DNA from: Shewanella baltica
Lineage (GTDB): Bacteria; Pseudomonadota; Gammaproteobacteria; Enterobacterales; Shewanellaceae
Reading direction: 5' to 3'
Assembly (NCBI RefSeq): GCF_900456975.1
Contig: NZ_UGYM01000002.1
Coordinates: 2,666,001 to 2,730,000, forward strand
DNA: 64,000 nt
The translations under genes were made by a program, and so were the position numbers. Positions 18,747-29,004 of the stretch are shown piece by piece; the first letter of the stretch is position 1, and each line of letters starts with the position of its first letter. A model generated the notes under the pieces. It saw nothing but the letters and a program-made list of their open reading frames with translations, ran no database searches and was not told where the DNA came from.

Positions 18747-19616
18747 CTATAAAGGCTTACTGATCCGTATCACAACGCGGCGGTTACGTGCCCTTTCGTC
18801 CATATCATCATTAGAAGCCACATGACGGCGCTCACCATGCCCTACAGTAACGATACGATCTTGCGGAATACCGCTGGCAACAAAGAAATCTTTTACCGAC
18901 TCCGCCCGTTTATCCGAGACTTTTTGGTTAACTGAACGGCCACCGTAACTGTCGGTATACGCATCCACCAGCACTAACTCCACCAAAGGATCATAGGCTA
19001 AGTATTCTTGAACCCGTGACAGTTGCTGCTGGGAGAAACGAGTTAAATCGGTTCCGCCTTCATCATAATTCAACACAGTAAATGCGATATCTTCAAAGCT
19101 ATAGGGCAACAGGTGCGCTAAACAAGCTTTGAACTCGCTGTATTTACGGCCAAAGTTAACCGATGACAAACCCACAGCAATCTTATTTGACTCGTTATAC
19201 CAATCAGCATAGTAAAACGTCGGTTCCATCCCGCGACTCAACTCAGCCAACATAGACCAAGCGGCACGTTTAGGCACCTCACCATTAAAGTACTTTTGAT
19301 AATGCAGTGAGGTGATCTCTTTTGAGACCACTCCCGGCCGCCACTGCGGCGCGCGACTAATTAACTTAGCTTGCGTGACTTGATCCGGTTTTACCCACAT
19401 GTCTAAGGTAAAATTCATATTTTGCTGCTTACCCGCTTCGCTGGTAAAAATCGCTTTACCGTAGGAAGGGATATCGTGCTCGAGGCGACAAACGATGGGA
19501 GAATTCTCGCTCACTCGCCATTGGGAATCACTTAAAGAGGCGACATAATGGCGCAACTCTGCCGTTGCAGTTGCTGGAACGCATAAAATTGATACTAATA
19601 TCAGTTTTCGCCACAT
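18747..19616 (-). CDS. motY: Sodium-driven flagellar motor protein MotY
   Basis: 289 aa. A signal peptide (cleavage near ATATA|ELRHY) leads to the periplasm. The N-terminal ~150 residues match the MotY-specific domain (CRLEHDIPSYG, WSMLAELSRGMEPTF, SSVNFGRKYSEF). The C-terminal half is an OmpA-like peptidoglycan-binding domain (DAYTDSYGGRSVNQ, SDKRAESVKDFF, RARNRRVVI). MotY forms the T-ring around polar sodium-type motors and helps assemble PomAB stators. It is divergent from rnt, an arrangement also known in Vibrio. Confidence 0.93.
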   Translation of the reverse strand: MWRKLILVSILCVPATATAELRHYVASLSDSQWRVSENSPIVCRLEHDIPSYGKAIFTSEAGKQQNMNFTLDMWVKPDQVTQAKLISRAPQWRPGVVSKEITSLHYQKYFNGEVPKRAAWSMLAELSRGMEPTFYYADWYNESNKIAVGLSSVNFGRKYSEFKACLAHLLPYSFEDIAFTVLNYDEGGTDLTRFSQQQLSRVQEYLAYDPLVELVLVDAYTDSYGGRSVNQKVSDKRAESVKDFFVASGIPQDRIVTVGHGERRHVASNDDMDERARNRRVVIRISKPL

Positions 19617-19757
19617 AGCCTTTACTCATGTTTAATCGGTTACATGGCTTTATCGGCAAACTATTTAGTTCCTTTAGCTCATAAAACCATCAATCAAGCA
19701 TGACACACCCCAACACATTTAGCATAATAGCGCCCTGTGAATTTTCTAGAGTACTTT

Positions 19758-20429
19758 ATGAGTGACATTTGCGACGCGAACAAATTGAAATACCGATTTC
19801 GAGGCTACTTTCCCGTAGTCATTGATGTCGAAACTGCGGGCTTCAACTCTCAAACCGATGCGTTGCTAGAAATTGCCGTCACCCTACTGAAAATGGACAA
19901 TGAAGGCGTGATAGGAATCGACAAAACCCTACACTTCCACATTGAGCCCTTTGAAGGCGCAAATTTAGAACCCGAAGCGTTAGCATTCAACGGCATTGAT
20001 CCCACTAATCCGTTACGGGGAGCTGTGAGCGAGAAAGAAGCCTTTTTAGAAATCTTTAAAGCGGTGAAAAAAGCCCAAAAAGCCTCTGACTGCCATCGCA
20101 GTATCATAGTGGCGCATAATGCCGCTTTTGATCATGGTTTTGTGAGTAAGGCGATTGAACGTTGCGACTTAAAACGCTCGCCGTTTCATCCTTTTGCTAC
20201 TTTCGATACTGCTACACTCGCCGGACTTGCCATTGGTCATACCGTACTTGCCAAAGCATGCATCATGGCGGGCATTCCCTTCGATAATAAAGAAGCCCAT
20301 TCTGCGCTATATGATACCGAACGTACCGCAGAGCTTTTTTGTCACATAGTGAATCGTTGGAAATCATTAGGCGGCTGGCCGTTACTGGCCGTGGATGAGC
20401 AGGATGCCCAAAGCGGTACTGAGGCATAA
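19758..20429 (+). CDS. rnt: Ribonuclease T
   Basis: 223 aa DEDD-family 3'-5' exoribonuclease that trims tRNA CCA ends and other stable RNA 3' ends. The catalytic motifs are [11 protein letters not shown] (DxE), [11 protein letters not shown] and [12 protein letters not shown] chose the ATG at 19758 ([10 protein letters not shown]), which aligns with the E. coli start. An upstream in-frame GTG at 19737 would add seven atypical residues. A bidirectional terminator follows. Confidence 0.96.
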   Translation: MSDICDANKLKYRFRGYFPVVIDVETAGFNSQTDALLEIAVTLLKMDNEGVIGIDKTLHFHIEPFEGANLEPEALAFNGIDPTNPLRGAVSEKEAFLEIFKAVKKAQKASDCHRSIIVAHNAAFDHGFVSKAIERCDLKRSPFHPFATFDTATLAGLAIGHTVLAKACIMAGIPFDNKEAHSALYDTERTAELFCHIVNRWKSLGGWPLLAVDEQDAQSGTEA

Positions 20430-20468
20430 ATTTAGCGGTTCACACTAAATCTTAAACAAATAGAAAAC

Positions 20469-20495
20469 AAAAAAGCTGCCATTGGCAGCTTTTTT
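20469..20495. terminator. Bidirectional terminator between rnt and the peroxiredoxin gene
   Basis: 12-bp perfect stem AAAAAAGCTGCC/GGCAGCTTTTTT with a 3-nt loop between convergent genes. A or T tracts on both sides support termination in both directions. Confidence 0.9.
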
Positions 20496-20529
20496 CATTT
20501 AACAGGCAACTGTGATTAGCAAATACTAA

Positions 20530-21135
20530 TTACAGTGAGCTTGCGTTTTCAGACAGGTAAGCAGCAACACCTTCAGTGCTTGCATTCATACCTTTATCGC
20601 CTTTTTCCCAGCCAGCAGGACATACATCGCCGTGCTCTTCGTGGAATTGCAGTGCGTCGATCATACGTAGCATTTCATCAACGTTACGGCCTAATGGCAG
20701 ATCGTTAACAACTTGGTGGCGAACCATGCCTTCTTTGTCGATCAGGAATGAACCACGGAAAGCCACACCCGCTTCTGGATGCTCAACATCGTATGCTTTA
20801 CAGATTTCATGTTTAACGTCAGCCACTAACGTGTACTTAACTTGGCCAATACCGCCTTTTTCAACTGGGGTGTTGCGCCATGCGTTGTGAGTGAACTGAG
20901 AATCGATAGACACACCGATCACTTCCACGCCACGCTTAGTGAACTCTTCCATGCGGTGATCAAATGCGATCAACTCTGATGGACAAACGAAAGTGAAGTC
21001 AAGTGGATAGAAGAATACGACTGCTGGTTTGCCTTTGATGGCAGCAGTTAAGTTGAAGCTATCAACGATTTCGCCAGAACCTAATACAGCTGCAGCAGTA
21101 AAATCAGGAGCCTGACGGCCTACTAATACGCTCAT
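20530..21135 (-). CDS. Typical 2-Cys peroxiredoxin (AhpC/Prx1 type)
   Basis: 201 aa. The peroxidatic Cys is in FVCPSE near residue 51 and the resolving Cys in VCPAGW near residue 172, with conserved surroundings PLDFTFVCPSEL and RGSFLIDKEG. It reduces H2O2 and organic peroxides using thioredoxin or AhpF-type reductants. No ahpF neighbour is present, so the reductant is probably encoded elsewhere. A GGAGA ribosome site precedes the ATG. Confidence 0.95.
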   Translation of the reverse strand: MSVLVGRQAPDFTAAAVLGSGEIVDSFNLTAAIKGKPAVVFFYPLDFTFVCPSELIAFDHRMEEFTKRGVEVIGVSIDSQFTHNAWRNTPVEKGGIGQVKYTLVADVKHEICKAYDVEHPEAGVAFRGSFLIDKEGMVRHQVVNDLPLGRNVDEMLRMIDALQFHEEHGDVCPAGWEKGDKGMNASTEGVAAYLSENASSL

Positions 21136-21523
21136 TTTATATCTCCATCTATGAGTTGAACTAAGTGTAAGGCAAGATGCCCTTTCGCCAGTATGCTCTC
21201 CTCAACCTAGGTCGAGTTAAATCCTTACTGATTAAAAGGTGTTCTTACCAATCAAATCTTTAGGCATTATAAGTCGTGTGCTGTGCCTTACAACCTATTT
21301 AAGACCAATATCACATTTTTCAAGGGCATTTCCGTTTTGCCTGACTAAGGATAGAGCAATCTGCGTATCCTGTGTGCGCAGCAATCCACATTCGGCTAAC
21401 AGACAAAACCCAGCATGATCACATTTTCAGATATTTTTCAGATAAGCCCTCGGCAAACTGGACATCGACAGCCTTTGCAGTCAAAAATAGCGTCTTTGGC
21501 TTAAAGAATTAAGAAAATTGACT
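21136..21523. other. Divergent intergenic region, peroxiredoxin/antiporter
   Basis: 388 bp without a credible gene on either strand. It must hold the promoters of the two divergent flanking genes. I could not pick out a convincing OxyR site or promoter pair by eye. Confidence 0.6.
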
Positions 21524-22843
21524 ATGAATGCAGTCGTTATTGCAGTGTGCTTAATGTTGGCACTCAGTTTAGCTAGGGTGAATGTGGTTATCGCCCTCAC
21601 CGTGAGCGCCCTTGTGGCGGGACTTGTGGGCGGAATGGATCTGCACCAAACCATAGATGCCTTTAATACAGGCTTAGGTGGCGGCGCGCAAATTGCGCTC
21701 AGTTATGCATTATTAGGTGCCTTTGCTGTCGCACTCTCGCACTCAGGCTTAACCACGCTGATCTCAAGAAGCATCATCAGTAGTCTTGGGCAAGATCCTA
21801 ATCCCACCAACACTAACTGGGTTCGCTGGTTACTGCTGTTATCGCTACTTGTCATGTCGATGGCCTCGCAGAATATTTTACCTATTCATATCGCCTTTAT
21901 TCCGATTTTAGTGCCACCACTGTTACATGTGATGACCAAACTGAACATCGACCGTCGTTTAGTCGCTTGTGTTTTGACCTTTGGTCTGGTCACAACCTAT
22001 ATGATTTTACCGATTGGATTTGGTGGCATTTTCTTAAATGACATTCTGCTTTCCAACTTAACCAGCAATGGCTTAGCGGCTGTGCGTGAGCAAATTCCAC
22101 CAGCCATGTTAATTCCAGCGGCGGGCATGATAGTTGGTTTACTGACAGCTGTGTTTATCAGTTACCGTAAACCTCGGATCTACGATGAGGCCAAAGTATT
22201 GGTTGCAGAGCCAGAAGAAACCCTCAACAAACGCAATATTATCATTGCCGCAGTGGCGATATTAGCCACCTTAGTGGTGCAACTTGAAACCGATTCGATG
22301 ATTTTTGGCGCCTTAGTCGGCTTCATGATTTTCAGTTTCTCGGGCGCCTTAAAGCATGTCGCCGACCAAGATATTTTCAATCAAGGCGTGCGCATGATGG
22401 CCAACATCGGCTTTATCATGATTTCTGCCGCAGGTTTTGCCGCCGTAGTGAAAGAAACCGGTGAAGTGGGCACGCTTGTGGCTTCGCTTAGCGACATCAT
22501 TGGGGATAATAAAGCCCTCGCCGCCTTTTTGATGCTGCTAGTTGGTCTACTGATCACTATGGGGATCGGCTCGTCTTTCTCCACCATTCCAATTATCGCG
22601 ACCATTTATGTGCCTTTAGCGTTAAGTTTTGGTTTTTCGGTGGCGGCGACAATCGCGTTAGTCGGCACCGCTGCGGCGCTGGGTGATGCAGGCTCGCCAG
22701 CATCGGATTCCACCTTAGGTCCTACTGCGGGTTTGAATGCCGATGGTCAACACGACCACATTCGTGACAGCGTGATCCCGACCTTCATCCACTACAATAT
22801 TCCACTGTTAGTGTTTGGCTGGATTGCGGCCATGGTGTTGTAA
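21524..22843 (+). CDS. Na+/H+ antiporter-family inner-membrane protein
   Basis: 439 aa with about 11-12 predicted membrane helices and the Gly-rich segments seen in the NhaC-like Na_H_antiporter family ([52 protein letters not shown]). The family exchanges Na+ or other cations or metabolites for protons, and the substrate is not evident. The first ATG at 21524 is used; a TTG two codons earlier is the only longer option. The ribosome site is weak. It is a single-gene unit with a good terminator. Confidence 0.85.
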   Translation: MNAVVIAVCLMLALSLARVNVVIALTVSALVAGLVGGMDLHQTIDAFNTGLGGGAQIALSYALLGAFAVALSHSGLTTLISRSIISSLGQDPNPTNTNWVRWLLLLSLLVMSMASQNILPIHIAFIPILVPPLLHVMTKLNIDRRLVACVLTFGLVTTYMILPIGFGGIFLNDILLSNLTSNGLAAVREQIPPAMLIPAAGMIVGLLTAVFISYRKPRIYDEAKVLVAEPEETLNKRNIIIAAVAILATLVVQLETDSMIFGALVGFMIFSFSGALKHVADQDIFNQGVRMMANIGFIMISAAGFAAVVKETGEVGTLVASLSDIIGDNKALAAFLMLLVGLLITMGIGSSFSTIPIIATIYVPLALSFGFSVAATIALVGTAAALGDAGSPASDSTLGPTAGLNADGQHDHIRDSVIPTFIHYNIPLLVFGWIAAMVL

Positions 22844-22864
22844 CACCGAACAACACACCCAATA

Positions 22865-22897
22865 AAAAGGCCGAATTGCATTGCAATTCGGCCTTTT
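22865..22897. terminator. Bidirectional terminator between the antiporter gene and upp
   Basis: Long near-perfect stem AAAAGGCCGAATTGCA against TGCAATTCGGCCTTTT between convergent genes. Confidence 0.9.
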
Positions 22898-22959
22898 AGA
22901 TCGAGCGCCCAAATATTAACAAGCTATATGAATAGACATGTTAACAGGCACAGGAACGA

Positions 22960-23586
22960 TTATTTAGTACCAAAGATTTTATCGCCCGCATCACCAAGAC
23001 CTGGCAGGATATAGCCCTTCTCATTGAGGCACTTGTCGATAGCAGCGGTATATAACTCGATATCAGGATGCGCCGCTTCTAACGCTTTGATCCCTTCAGG
23101 TGCAGCCACTAACACTAAGGCTTTGATTGAAGTACAACCGCGTTTCTTCAATAAGTCTACGGTCGCAATCATAGAACCACCAGTCGCGAGCATTGGGTCG
23201 ACAACTAAGGCGATACGCTCGTTCATGTCGCTGGCGAGCTTTTCAAAGTAAGGCACAGGCTCAAGGGTTTCTTCGTCACGGTAAATGCCGACAACTGAAA
23301 TACGCGCACTTGGGATATGCTCAAGTACACCGTCCATCATGCCCAAACCCGCACGTAAAATCGGCACAACAGTGACTTTTTTACCTTTGATTTGGTCGAC
23401 TTCAACCGGACCGTTCCAGCCTTCAATCGTCACCGTTTCAGTTTCGAAATCTGCGGTAGCTTCATAGGTTAATAAACTGCCCACTTCGGCGGCTAGCTCA
23501 CGGAAACGTTTAGTGCTAATGTCACCTTCGCGCATTAAACCGATTTTGTGACGCACTAAAGGATGTTTAACCTCGACAACTTTCAT
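22960..23586 (-). CDS. upp: Uracil phosphoribosyltransferase
   Basis: 208 aa. It converts uracil and PRPP to UMP in pyrimidine salvage. The PRPP-binding loop is [10 protein letters not shown], and the C-terminal uracil-binding region [16 protein letters not shown] matches the family. The length is that of E. coli Upp. It is divergent from purM; in many gammaproteobacteria upp lies divergent from purMN in the same way. Confidence 0.97.
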   Translation of the reverse strand: MKVVEVKHPLVRHKIGLMREGDISTKRFRELAAEVGSLLTYEATADFETETVTIEGWNGPVEVDQIKGKKVTVVPILRAGLGMMDGVLEHIPSARISVVGIYRDEETLEPVPYFEKLASDMNERIALVVDPMLATGGSMIATVDLLKKRGCTSIKALVLVAAPEGIKALEAAHPDIELYTAAIDKCLNEKGYILPGLGDAGDKIFGTK

Positions 23587-23917
23587 TTTTCTCTCCTACT
23601 TTATTTTTCGGCGTATTATTTTAGGCAAATTTTTCAGATTCTAGTTGATTTGTTTACTAGGTAAAACATAAAGTTTTGCCATTAGGCCTAATCGTGAGCT
23701 ATCTCCCAAGAATAATTCCCAATCGACTAAGATACGTACCTTAATTTACTATTTTGTGACCAATCTCAAGACCTCAGAAACTGAAATACAGTTTTACTCG
23801 GCCAAAAATACTCCGCCGAGGGGCATAAATCCAAATCATGACTTTCGACCCCTAGCACAAGCTGGTAGAATACCGCCGCATAAAATCCAATAACGATGTA
23901 CCCGAGAGGATCCCTCC
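23587..23917. promoter_or_regulatory. upp/purM divergent control region
   Basis: 331 bp without a gene. A possible purM promoter has TAGAAT at about 23871 near an upstream TTTCGA, but the -35 is weak. I see no clear PurR operator (ACGCAAACGTTTGCGT type). Confidence 0.4.
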
Positions 23918-24955
23918 GTGAGCACACCTACCCCACTGAGCTATAAAGATGCCGGCGTTGATATTGATGCAGGTAATGCACTGGTAAGTAACATTAAAGC
24001 AGCCGTTAAACGTACCCGTCGTCCAGAAGTTATGGGCAACTTAGGTGGTTTTGGCGCCCTGTGTGAAATCCCCACTAAATACAAGCAACCAGTTTTAGTG
24101 TCTGGCACCGACGGTGTTGGGACTAAATTACGTTTAGCTATCGACTATAAAAAACATGACACAGTCGGCATAGACTTAGTTGCTATGTGTGTGAACGATT
24201 TAATCGTTCAAGGTGCTGAGCCACTGTTTTTCCTCGATTACTATGCGACAGGCAAGCTGGATGTTGAAACCGCGACGTCTGTTGTCAACGGTATCGGCGA
24301 AGGTTGTTTCCAATCTGGTTGTGCGTTAATCGGCGGTGAAACCGCTGAAATGCCAGGCATGTACGAAGGTGAAGATTACGACCTAGCAGGTTTCTGCGTG
24401 GGCGTAGTTGAAAAAGCCGACATCATTGACGGTAGCAAAGTTGCAGCGGGTGATGCGCTTATCGCATTAGCCTCGAGCGGCCCTCATTCAAATGGTTACT
24501 CTTTAGTACGTAAAGTATTAGAAGTGAGCCAAGCAGACCCTCAACAAGATCTCAATGGCAAACCGCTAATTGAACATCTACTTGAGCCAACCAAAATTTA
24601 CGTGAAATCATTGCTGAAACTGATCGCAGCATCAGACGTACATGCAATGGCACACATTACTGGCGGCGGCTTCTGGGAAAACATCCCACGCGTACTACCA
24701 GATAATTTAAAAGCGGTTATCCAAGGCGATTCATGGCAATGGCCTGCTGTTTTCAGTTGGTTAATGGAAAATGGCAATATTGCAGAATATGAAATGTATC
24801 TCACCTTCAACTGTGGCGTCGGCATGTTAGTCGCGCTGCCAGCCGATAAAGTGGATGCAGCACTTGCATTACTGGCTGCAGAAGGCGAACAAGCTTGGCT
24901 GATCGGTGCTATCGCAGATCGTGAAGGCAATGAAGAGCAAGTGGAGATCCTGTAA
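23918..24955 (+). CDS. purM: Phosphoribosylformylglycinamidine cyclo-ligase
   Basis: 345 aa AIR synthetase, fifth step of de novo purine synthesis (FGAM to AIR). It begins at a GTG ([20 protein letters not shown]), with GAGAGGAT upstream. The family motifs [17 protein letters not shown] and GGETAEMPG are present. Its stop overlaps the purN start by one base (TAATG), so the two are coupled. Confidence 0.97.
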   Translation: MSTPTPLSYKDAGVDIDAGNALVSNIKAAVKRTRRPEVMGNLGGFGALCEIPTKYKQPVLVSGTDGVGTKLRLAIDYKKHDTVGIDLVAMCVNDLIVQGAEPLFFLDYYATGKLDVETATSVVNGIGEGCFQSGCALIGGETAEMPGMYEGEDYDLAGFCVGVVEKADIIDGSKVAAGDALIALASSGPHSNGYSLVRKVLEVSQADPQQDLNGKPLIEHLLEPTKIYVKSLLKLIAASDVHAMAHITGGGFWENIPRVLPDNLKAVIQGDSWQWPAVFSWLMENGNIAEYEMYLTFNCGVGMLVALPADKVDAALALLAAEGEQAWLIGAIADREGNEEQVEIL

Positions 24956-25599
24956 TGCCCCAGAGCTGTCGTGTAGTTGTATTAATTTCCGGAAATGGCA
25001 GTAACCTGCAAGCGATTATCGATGGTTGCGACGATAATCTGCAGGCCGAAGTTGTCGGAGTCATCAGTAATAAACCCGATGCCTATGGCCTAGTGCGCGC
25101 CCATCATGGCGAAATTGATACCAGCTGCGTGATAGCTCACCAAGGTGAATCTCGCTCTGAATACGATGCACGTTTAATGACAGTCATCGAACAGTACCAA
25201 CCCGATTTAATCGTGTTGGCAGGATTTATGCGGATCTTAACCGATGATTTCGTGAATCATTACCTAGGTCGCATGATCAATATCCATCCGTCACTGTTAC
25301 CGAAATACACTGGCTTAAACACCCATCAACGTGCCATTGACGCTAACGACAGCGAACATGGTGCCAGCGTGCATTTTGTCACGCCAGAGCTTGATGCAGG
25401 TCCGGTGATTTTACAGGCCAAAGTGCCTGTTTATGAAGAAGATACCGCTGATATGCTCGCCGCCCGTGTGCATGAGCAAGAACATGCCATTTATCCACTC
25501 GTGGTGAAATGGTTTAGTCAGCACCGTCTTAACATGCAAAATGGCCAGGCCTATCTTGATGGCAATCTTATCGGCCCGAGCGGTTACGCGCCTGATTAG
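24955..25599 (+). CDS. purN: Phosphoribosylglycinamide formyltransferase 1
   Basis: 214 aa GART enzyme using 10-formyl-THF to formylate GAR in purine synthesis. The motifs VLISGNGSNLQAI (phosphate loop), NIHPSLLPKYTGLNTHQRAI and the catalytic region GASVHFVTPELDAGP are seen. It is translationally coupled to purM. Confidence 0.97.
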   Translation: MPQSCRVVVLISGNGSNLQAIIDGCDDNLQAEVVGVISNKPDAYGLVRAHHGEIDTSCVIAHQGESRSEYDARLMTVIEQYQPDLIVLAGFMRILTDDFVNHYLGRMINIHPSLLPKYTGLNTHQRAIDANDSEHGASVHFVTPELDAGPVILQAKVPVYEEDTADMLAARVHEQEHAIYPLVVKWFSQHRLNMQNGQAYLDGNLIGPSGYAPD

Positions 25600-25634
25600 T
25601 TCCGCTTAAAAGCAATGGTAGCGAGATCACAAAT

Positions 25635-25660
25635 GGAGACCTTAGGGTCTCTATTTTTTT
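25635..25660 (+). terminator. Terminator after purMN
   Basis: GGAGACC/GGGTCTC-type stem with a short loop followed by an A and seven T, 36 bp past the purN stop. Confidence 0.8.
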
Positions 25661-25756
25661 AACTATTTTCCACAAAAGCATTGTTTTCTGGGGCAATGTG
25701 GCATTAGATAACTTAACGAAAAGTGATTTTTGCTCGGCATGACAAGAGACTATTAG

Positions 25757-26503
25757 ATGAAAAATATTATCTGCGATATCGATGGTGTACTACTGCACGA
25801 CAATAAACTGATCCCCGGCAGCGACAAATTTATCCAGCGCATTTTAGAGCAAGGCAATCCGTTAGTGATATTGACTAACTATCCCGTACAAACGGGTAAG
25901 GATCTGCAAAACCGTTTAAGCGCTGCCGGTATTGATATTCCTGAAGAATGCTTTTACACCTCCGCCATGGCAACCGCTGACTTTTTACAGCACCAAGAAG
26001 GCAGTAAAGCCTATGTCATTGGTGAAGGCGCCCTCACCCACGAACTCTACAAAGCAGGCTTTACCATTACCGACATCAACCCCGACTTTGTGATTGTCGG
26101 TGAAACCCGCTCCTACAACTGGGAAATGATCCATAAAGCCGCAGCTTTTGTGGCAGGTGGCGCCCGCTTTATTGCCACCAACCCTGACACTCACGGCCCT
26201 GCTTACAGCCCAGCCTGTGGCGCGCTATGTTCGCCAATCGAGCGTATTACCGGTAAAAAACCTTTCTACGTGGGTAAACCGAGTGCTTGGATTATTCGTT
26301 CAGCGCTTAATCATATTGATGGCCACTCGGAAGACACTGTCATCATCGGCGACAATATGCGTACCGATATTTTAGCGGGCTTCCAAGCTGGGCTTGAAAC
26401 CATTCTGGTCACCAGTGGCGTGAGTAAACTTGAAGATATCGACAAAGAACCGTTCCGCCCGAACCATGTGTTTGCCTGCGCCGGTGATATTGATGTGGTT
26501 TAA
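25757..26503 (+). CDS. nagD: HAD-superfamily nucleotidase NagD
   Basis: 248 aa HAD-IIA phosphatase, similar to E. coli NagD (UMP/GMP phosphatase) along its whole length. The nucleophile motif is CDIDGVLLHD (Asp 7, Asp 9), motif II is VILTNYP, and the metal-binding motif is IIGDNMRTDILAG. It stands alone here, without the nagBAC cluster found beside it in enterobacteria. Confidence 0.95.
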   Translation: MKNIICDIDGVLLHDNKLIPGSDKFIQRILEQGNPLVILTNYPVQTGKDLQNRLSAAGIDIPEECFYTSAMATADFLQHQEGSKAYVIGEGALTHELYKAGFTITDINPDFVIVGETRSYNWEMIHKAAAFVAGGARFIATNPDTHGPAYSPACGALCSPIERITGKKPFYVGKPSAWIIRSALNHIDGHSEDTVIIGDNMRTDILAGFQAGLETILVTSGVSKLEDIDKEPFRPNHVFACAGDIDVV

Positions 26504-26741
26504 ACAATTGTCTCCCCCCTAGGTTTAGGTCTAACCACCCATTTTGCTAATCGTTCAAATATGACCTATGCAACACGCCTAGCCCAAAGGCGTATTGCAT
26601 AGGGTAAAGCAACATTAAGTAACACATTCACCTGCCGCTCAGCCTTGTGGCTCGCTGCGGCTTGCTTCATGATAAGTCTCGCTTCTGATTGATTAACAGA
26701 AATCTAAAATTCCTTAATTAAAACAACAGTAGGATTAACCT

Positions 26742-28418
26742 ATGCGACGTCTGTATCCACTCTGTGCGCTGGCTATGCTCAGTGCCTGTAGTCCGAATTC
26801 ATCCCAATCCGATGGCAACAGTACTTTGGCTGGACTTAAAACAGTGCAGTTTAATGAAGCGCGCTTTAGAAATGATATTAAAACCCTGTCATCCGATGAA
26901 TTTGAAGGTCGTGCGCCGACCACTCACGGTGAAAAACTCACCTTGGACTATTTGACTAAAGCCTTTACAGAGATGGGACTCAAGGGCGCGTACCAAGGCA
27001 GCTTTTTGCAACCTGTGCCTATGGTCAGCTATACCGCAGATGAAGCGCAGAAAGTCACGCTGGCAGGATTACCCTTTCAATACCGAAAAGATCTGGTGCT
27101 CAGCAGTCGCCACGATAACGGTGGTATTAGTATTGAGAACGCACCATTAGTCTTCGTCGGCTATGGAGTGAACGCCCCCGAATATGGTTGGAATGATTAC
27201 CAAGATCTCGACATGAAAGGCAAAATCGCGGTGATCTTAGTCAACGATCCCGGCTTTGCCCGCCCTGACTCGGGCAAGTTCAATGGCAAAGCCATGACCT
27301 ATTACGGCCGCTGGAGCTATAAGTTTGAAGAGGCCAGCCGTCAAGGCGCCCTTGGCGCGCTGATCATCCATGATACTGAACCCGCCTCTTATCCTTGGTC
27401 TGTGGTAGAAAATAGCTGGACTGGGCCACAGCAAGATCTGGTGCTGAGTAAAGCCGAACAAGATAGCCGCATCCAAGTCGAAGGCTGGCTTACATTGGAC
27501 GCAGCAACCCAACTGTTTGATAAAGCGGGTTTATCACTGCCGAGCTTGATGGCGCGCGCCGCCGACAGCCCAATCAATGTCCCCCTTGAGCAAACTGCCA
27601 GTATCGCCTTTAAAAATAAAGCCGAATACGCGAATAGCTACAACGTAGTCGCCACGCTCCCCGGCAGCACACAAGCCGACGAGCAAATCCTCTACACCGC
27701 CCATTGGGATCACATAGGTAAAGACGAGACGAAAGCAGGCGATCAGATTTACAACGGTGCCATGGACAATGCCTCAGGCACTGCCGGCATTCTCGAAATC
27801 GCCAGACAATTAGCCGATAATGAGAAACAAGGCCACGGTTTAGCGCGCTCGGTAACCTTCATTGCCACAACAGGCGAAGAACAGGGCTTACTCGGTTCGC
27901 GCTATTACGCCGCCAATCCACTTTACCCTATCGACAAAACCGTGGCAGTGTTAAACCTCGACAGCACTAATATCTACGGCAAAACCAATGACTTTACTAT
28001 CGTCGGCAAAGGCAAGTCTGAGTTAGAAACTTACCTTATCGATGCGGCGAAACAACAAAACCGCATCGCCATGGGTGAAAAAAATCCCGCTTCGGGCGGT
28101 TTCTTCCGTTCAGATCATTTCAGCTTTGCCAAACTGGGCGTCCCAGCGGTATTTGCCGGCGGCGGTAGCGACCCCGTTGATGAGACCACGGCTGCTTATA
28201 AAACCCAGATGCAAGCCACAATGAAAGGCTGTTATCACAATGTCTGCGATGAATACCATGAAGACTGGGATTTGAGCGGCGCGCTGCAAGATTTGCAAAT
28301 CTACTACCAAGTCACGCGCACATTGGGCAACAGCAAAGATTGGCCGGGATACTATCAAGGCACAGAGTTTAATAGCCTGCGCCCAGCCAAAACGACGCTT
28401 GTGACAGATGCAAAATAG
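26742..28418 (+). CDS. M28-family zinc peptidase lipoprotein
   Basis: 558 aa. A short lipoprotein signal (ALAMLSAC) puts the acylated Cys at about residue 16. A PA-type insert probably lies around 100-260. The M28 catalytic domain from ~300 carries the zinc ligand and catalytic motifs HWDHIG, MDNASGTAG, GEEQGLLGS and DHFSFAKLG. The family includes aminopeptidases that trim peptides in the periplasm. A hairpin follows at 28442-28471. Confidence 0.9.
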   Translation: MRRLYPLCALAMLSACSPNSSQSDGNSTLAGLKTVQFNEARFRNDIKTLSSDEFEGRAPTTHGEKLTLDYLTKAFTEMGLKGAYQGSFLQPVPMVSYTADEAQKVTLAGLPFQYRKDLVLSSRHDNGGISIENAPLVFVGYGVNAPEYGWNDYQDLDMKGKIAVILVNDPGFARPDSGKFNGKAMTYYGRWSYKFEEASRQGALGALIIHDTEPASYPWSVVENSWTGPQQDLVLSKAEQDSRIQVEGWLTLDAATQLFDKAGLSLPSLMARAADSPINVPLEQTASIAFKNKAEYANSYNVVATLPGSTQADEQILYTAHWDHIGKDETKAGDQIYNGAMDNASGTAGILEIARQLADNEKQGHGLARSVTFIATTGEEQGLLGSRYYAANPLYPIDKTVAVLNLDSTNIYGKTNDFTIVGKGKSELETYLIDAAKQQNRIAMGEKNPASGGFFRSDHFSFAKLGVPAVFAGGGSDPVDETTAAYKTQMQATMKGCYHNVCDEYHEDWDLSGALQDLQIYYQVTRTLGNSKDWPGYYQGTEFNSLRPAKTTLVTDAK

Positions 28419-28441
28419 CAGCTTGTATCAGTGACAGCTTG

Positions 28442-28471
28442 TGAGAGGCGACTTAGTTAGTCGTCTCTTAT
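28442..28471 (+). terminator. Terminator after the M28 peptidase gene
   Basis: AGAGGCGAC/GTCGTCTCT stem (one G-U pair) ending in TTATT. The T tract is short. Confidence 0.6.
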
Positions 28472-28542
28472 TGACACCCGCTAGTCGCAGCACCAGCTGA
28501 ATAAAGCGCATCCTCCGCCAGCCAAAGCACCAAACAAGATTG

Positions 28543-28571
28543 AAAAGCACGTGAACCATTCACGTGCTTTT
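28543..28571. terminator. Second hairpin, bidirectional
   Basis: Perfect 13-bp stem AAAAGCACGTGAA/TTCACGTGCTTTT with a 3-nt loop and flanking A and T tracts. No plus-strand gene ends nearer than 28418, so it may be a backup terminator for the peptidase gene. Confidence 0.75.
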
Positions 28572-28639
28572 TTGTTTTCAGCTCACAAACAATGCAGTTA
28601 TCGCGAAATATCCATCCTGCCACACCATTCTGAATAGGC

Positions 28640-29004
28640 TTATGCCATTGGTTGATGTCAAACTCGGCGCATTAATTGATTAAAAATAAAACACTTAAAC
28701 GAGCCAACTCATTATTAATGGTCTTTTTTAACGGTTTTTCTGTCATCGACACTTTTTTAAAACACATTGTGAATTCCCCAAAACCCCTCACGCCAAATCA
28801 GACAATAAAAACAAATCATCAAAAATAACGTAAATAAAATGAATTATTCTCAAATAAAAGCATTAAACATAAACATCTAAATCAACAAAAACACCAATAA
28901 ACAGATAAAACATCAAAAATAGTGTTTGGCAAATACCTAAATTGCTGGCACATTAAACCTCAATTGAGACATCCTCAAATGACAGACAGTGTGGGAGTTG
29001 TACT
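28640..29004 (+). promoter_or_regulatory. AT-rich control region upstream of asnB
   Basis: About 360 bp, visibly A-rich on the plus strand (runs of AAATAAAA-type sequence), with no gene. The asnB ribosome site GGGAG lies just before 29005. An AT-rich leader of this length suggests regulation (for example Lrp-type or nitrogen-related), but I could not identify a specific site. Confidence 0.4.

Noticed and set aside
28931-28957. Possible sigma-54 promoter before asnB
   Set aside because: TGGC...TTGC is present but the spacing is four bases too long for the -24/-12 pattern.
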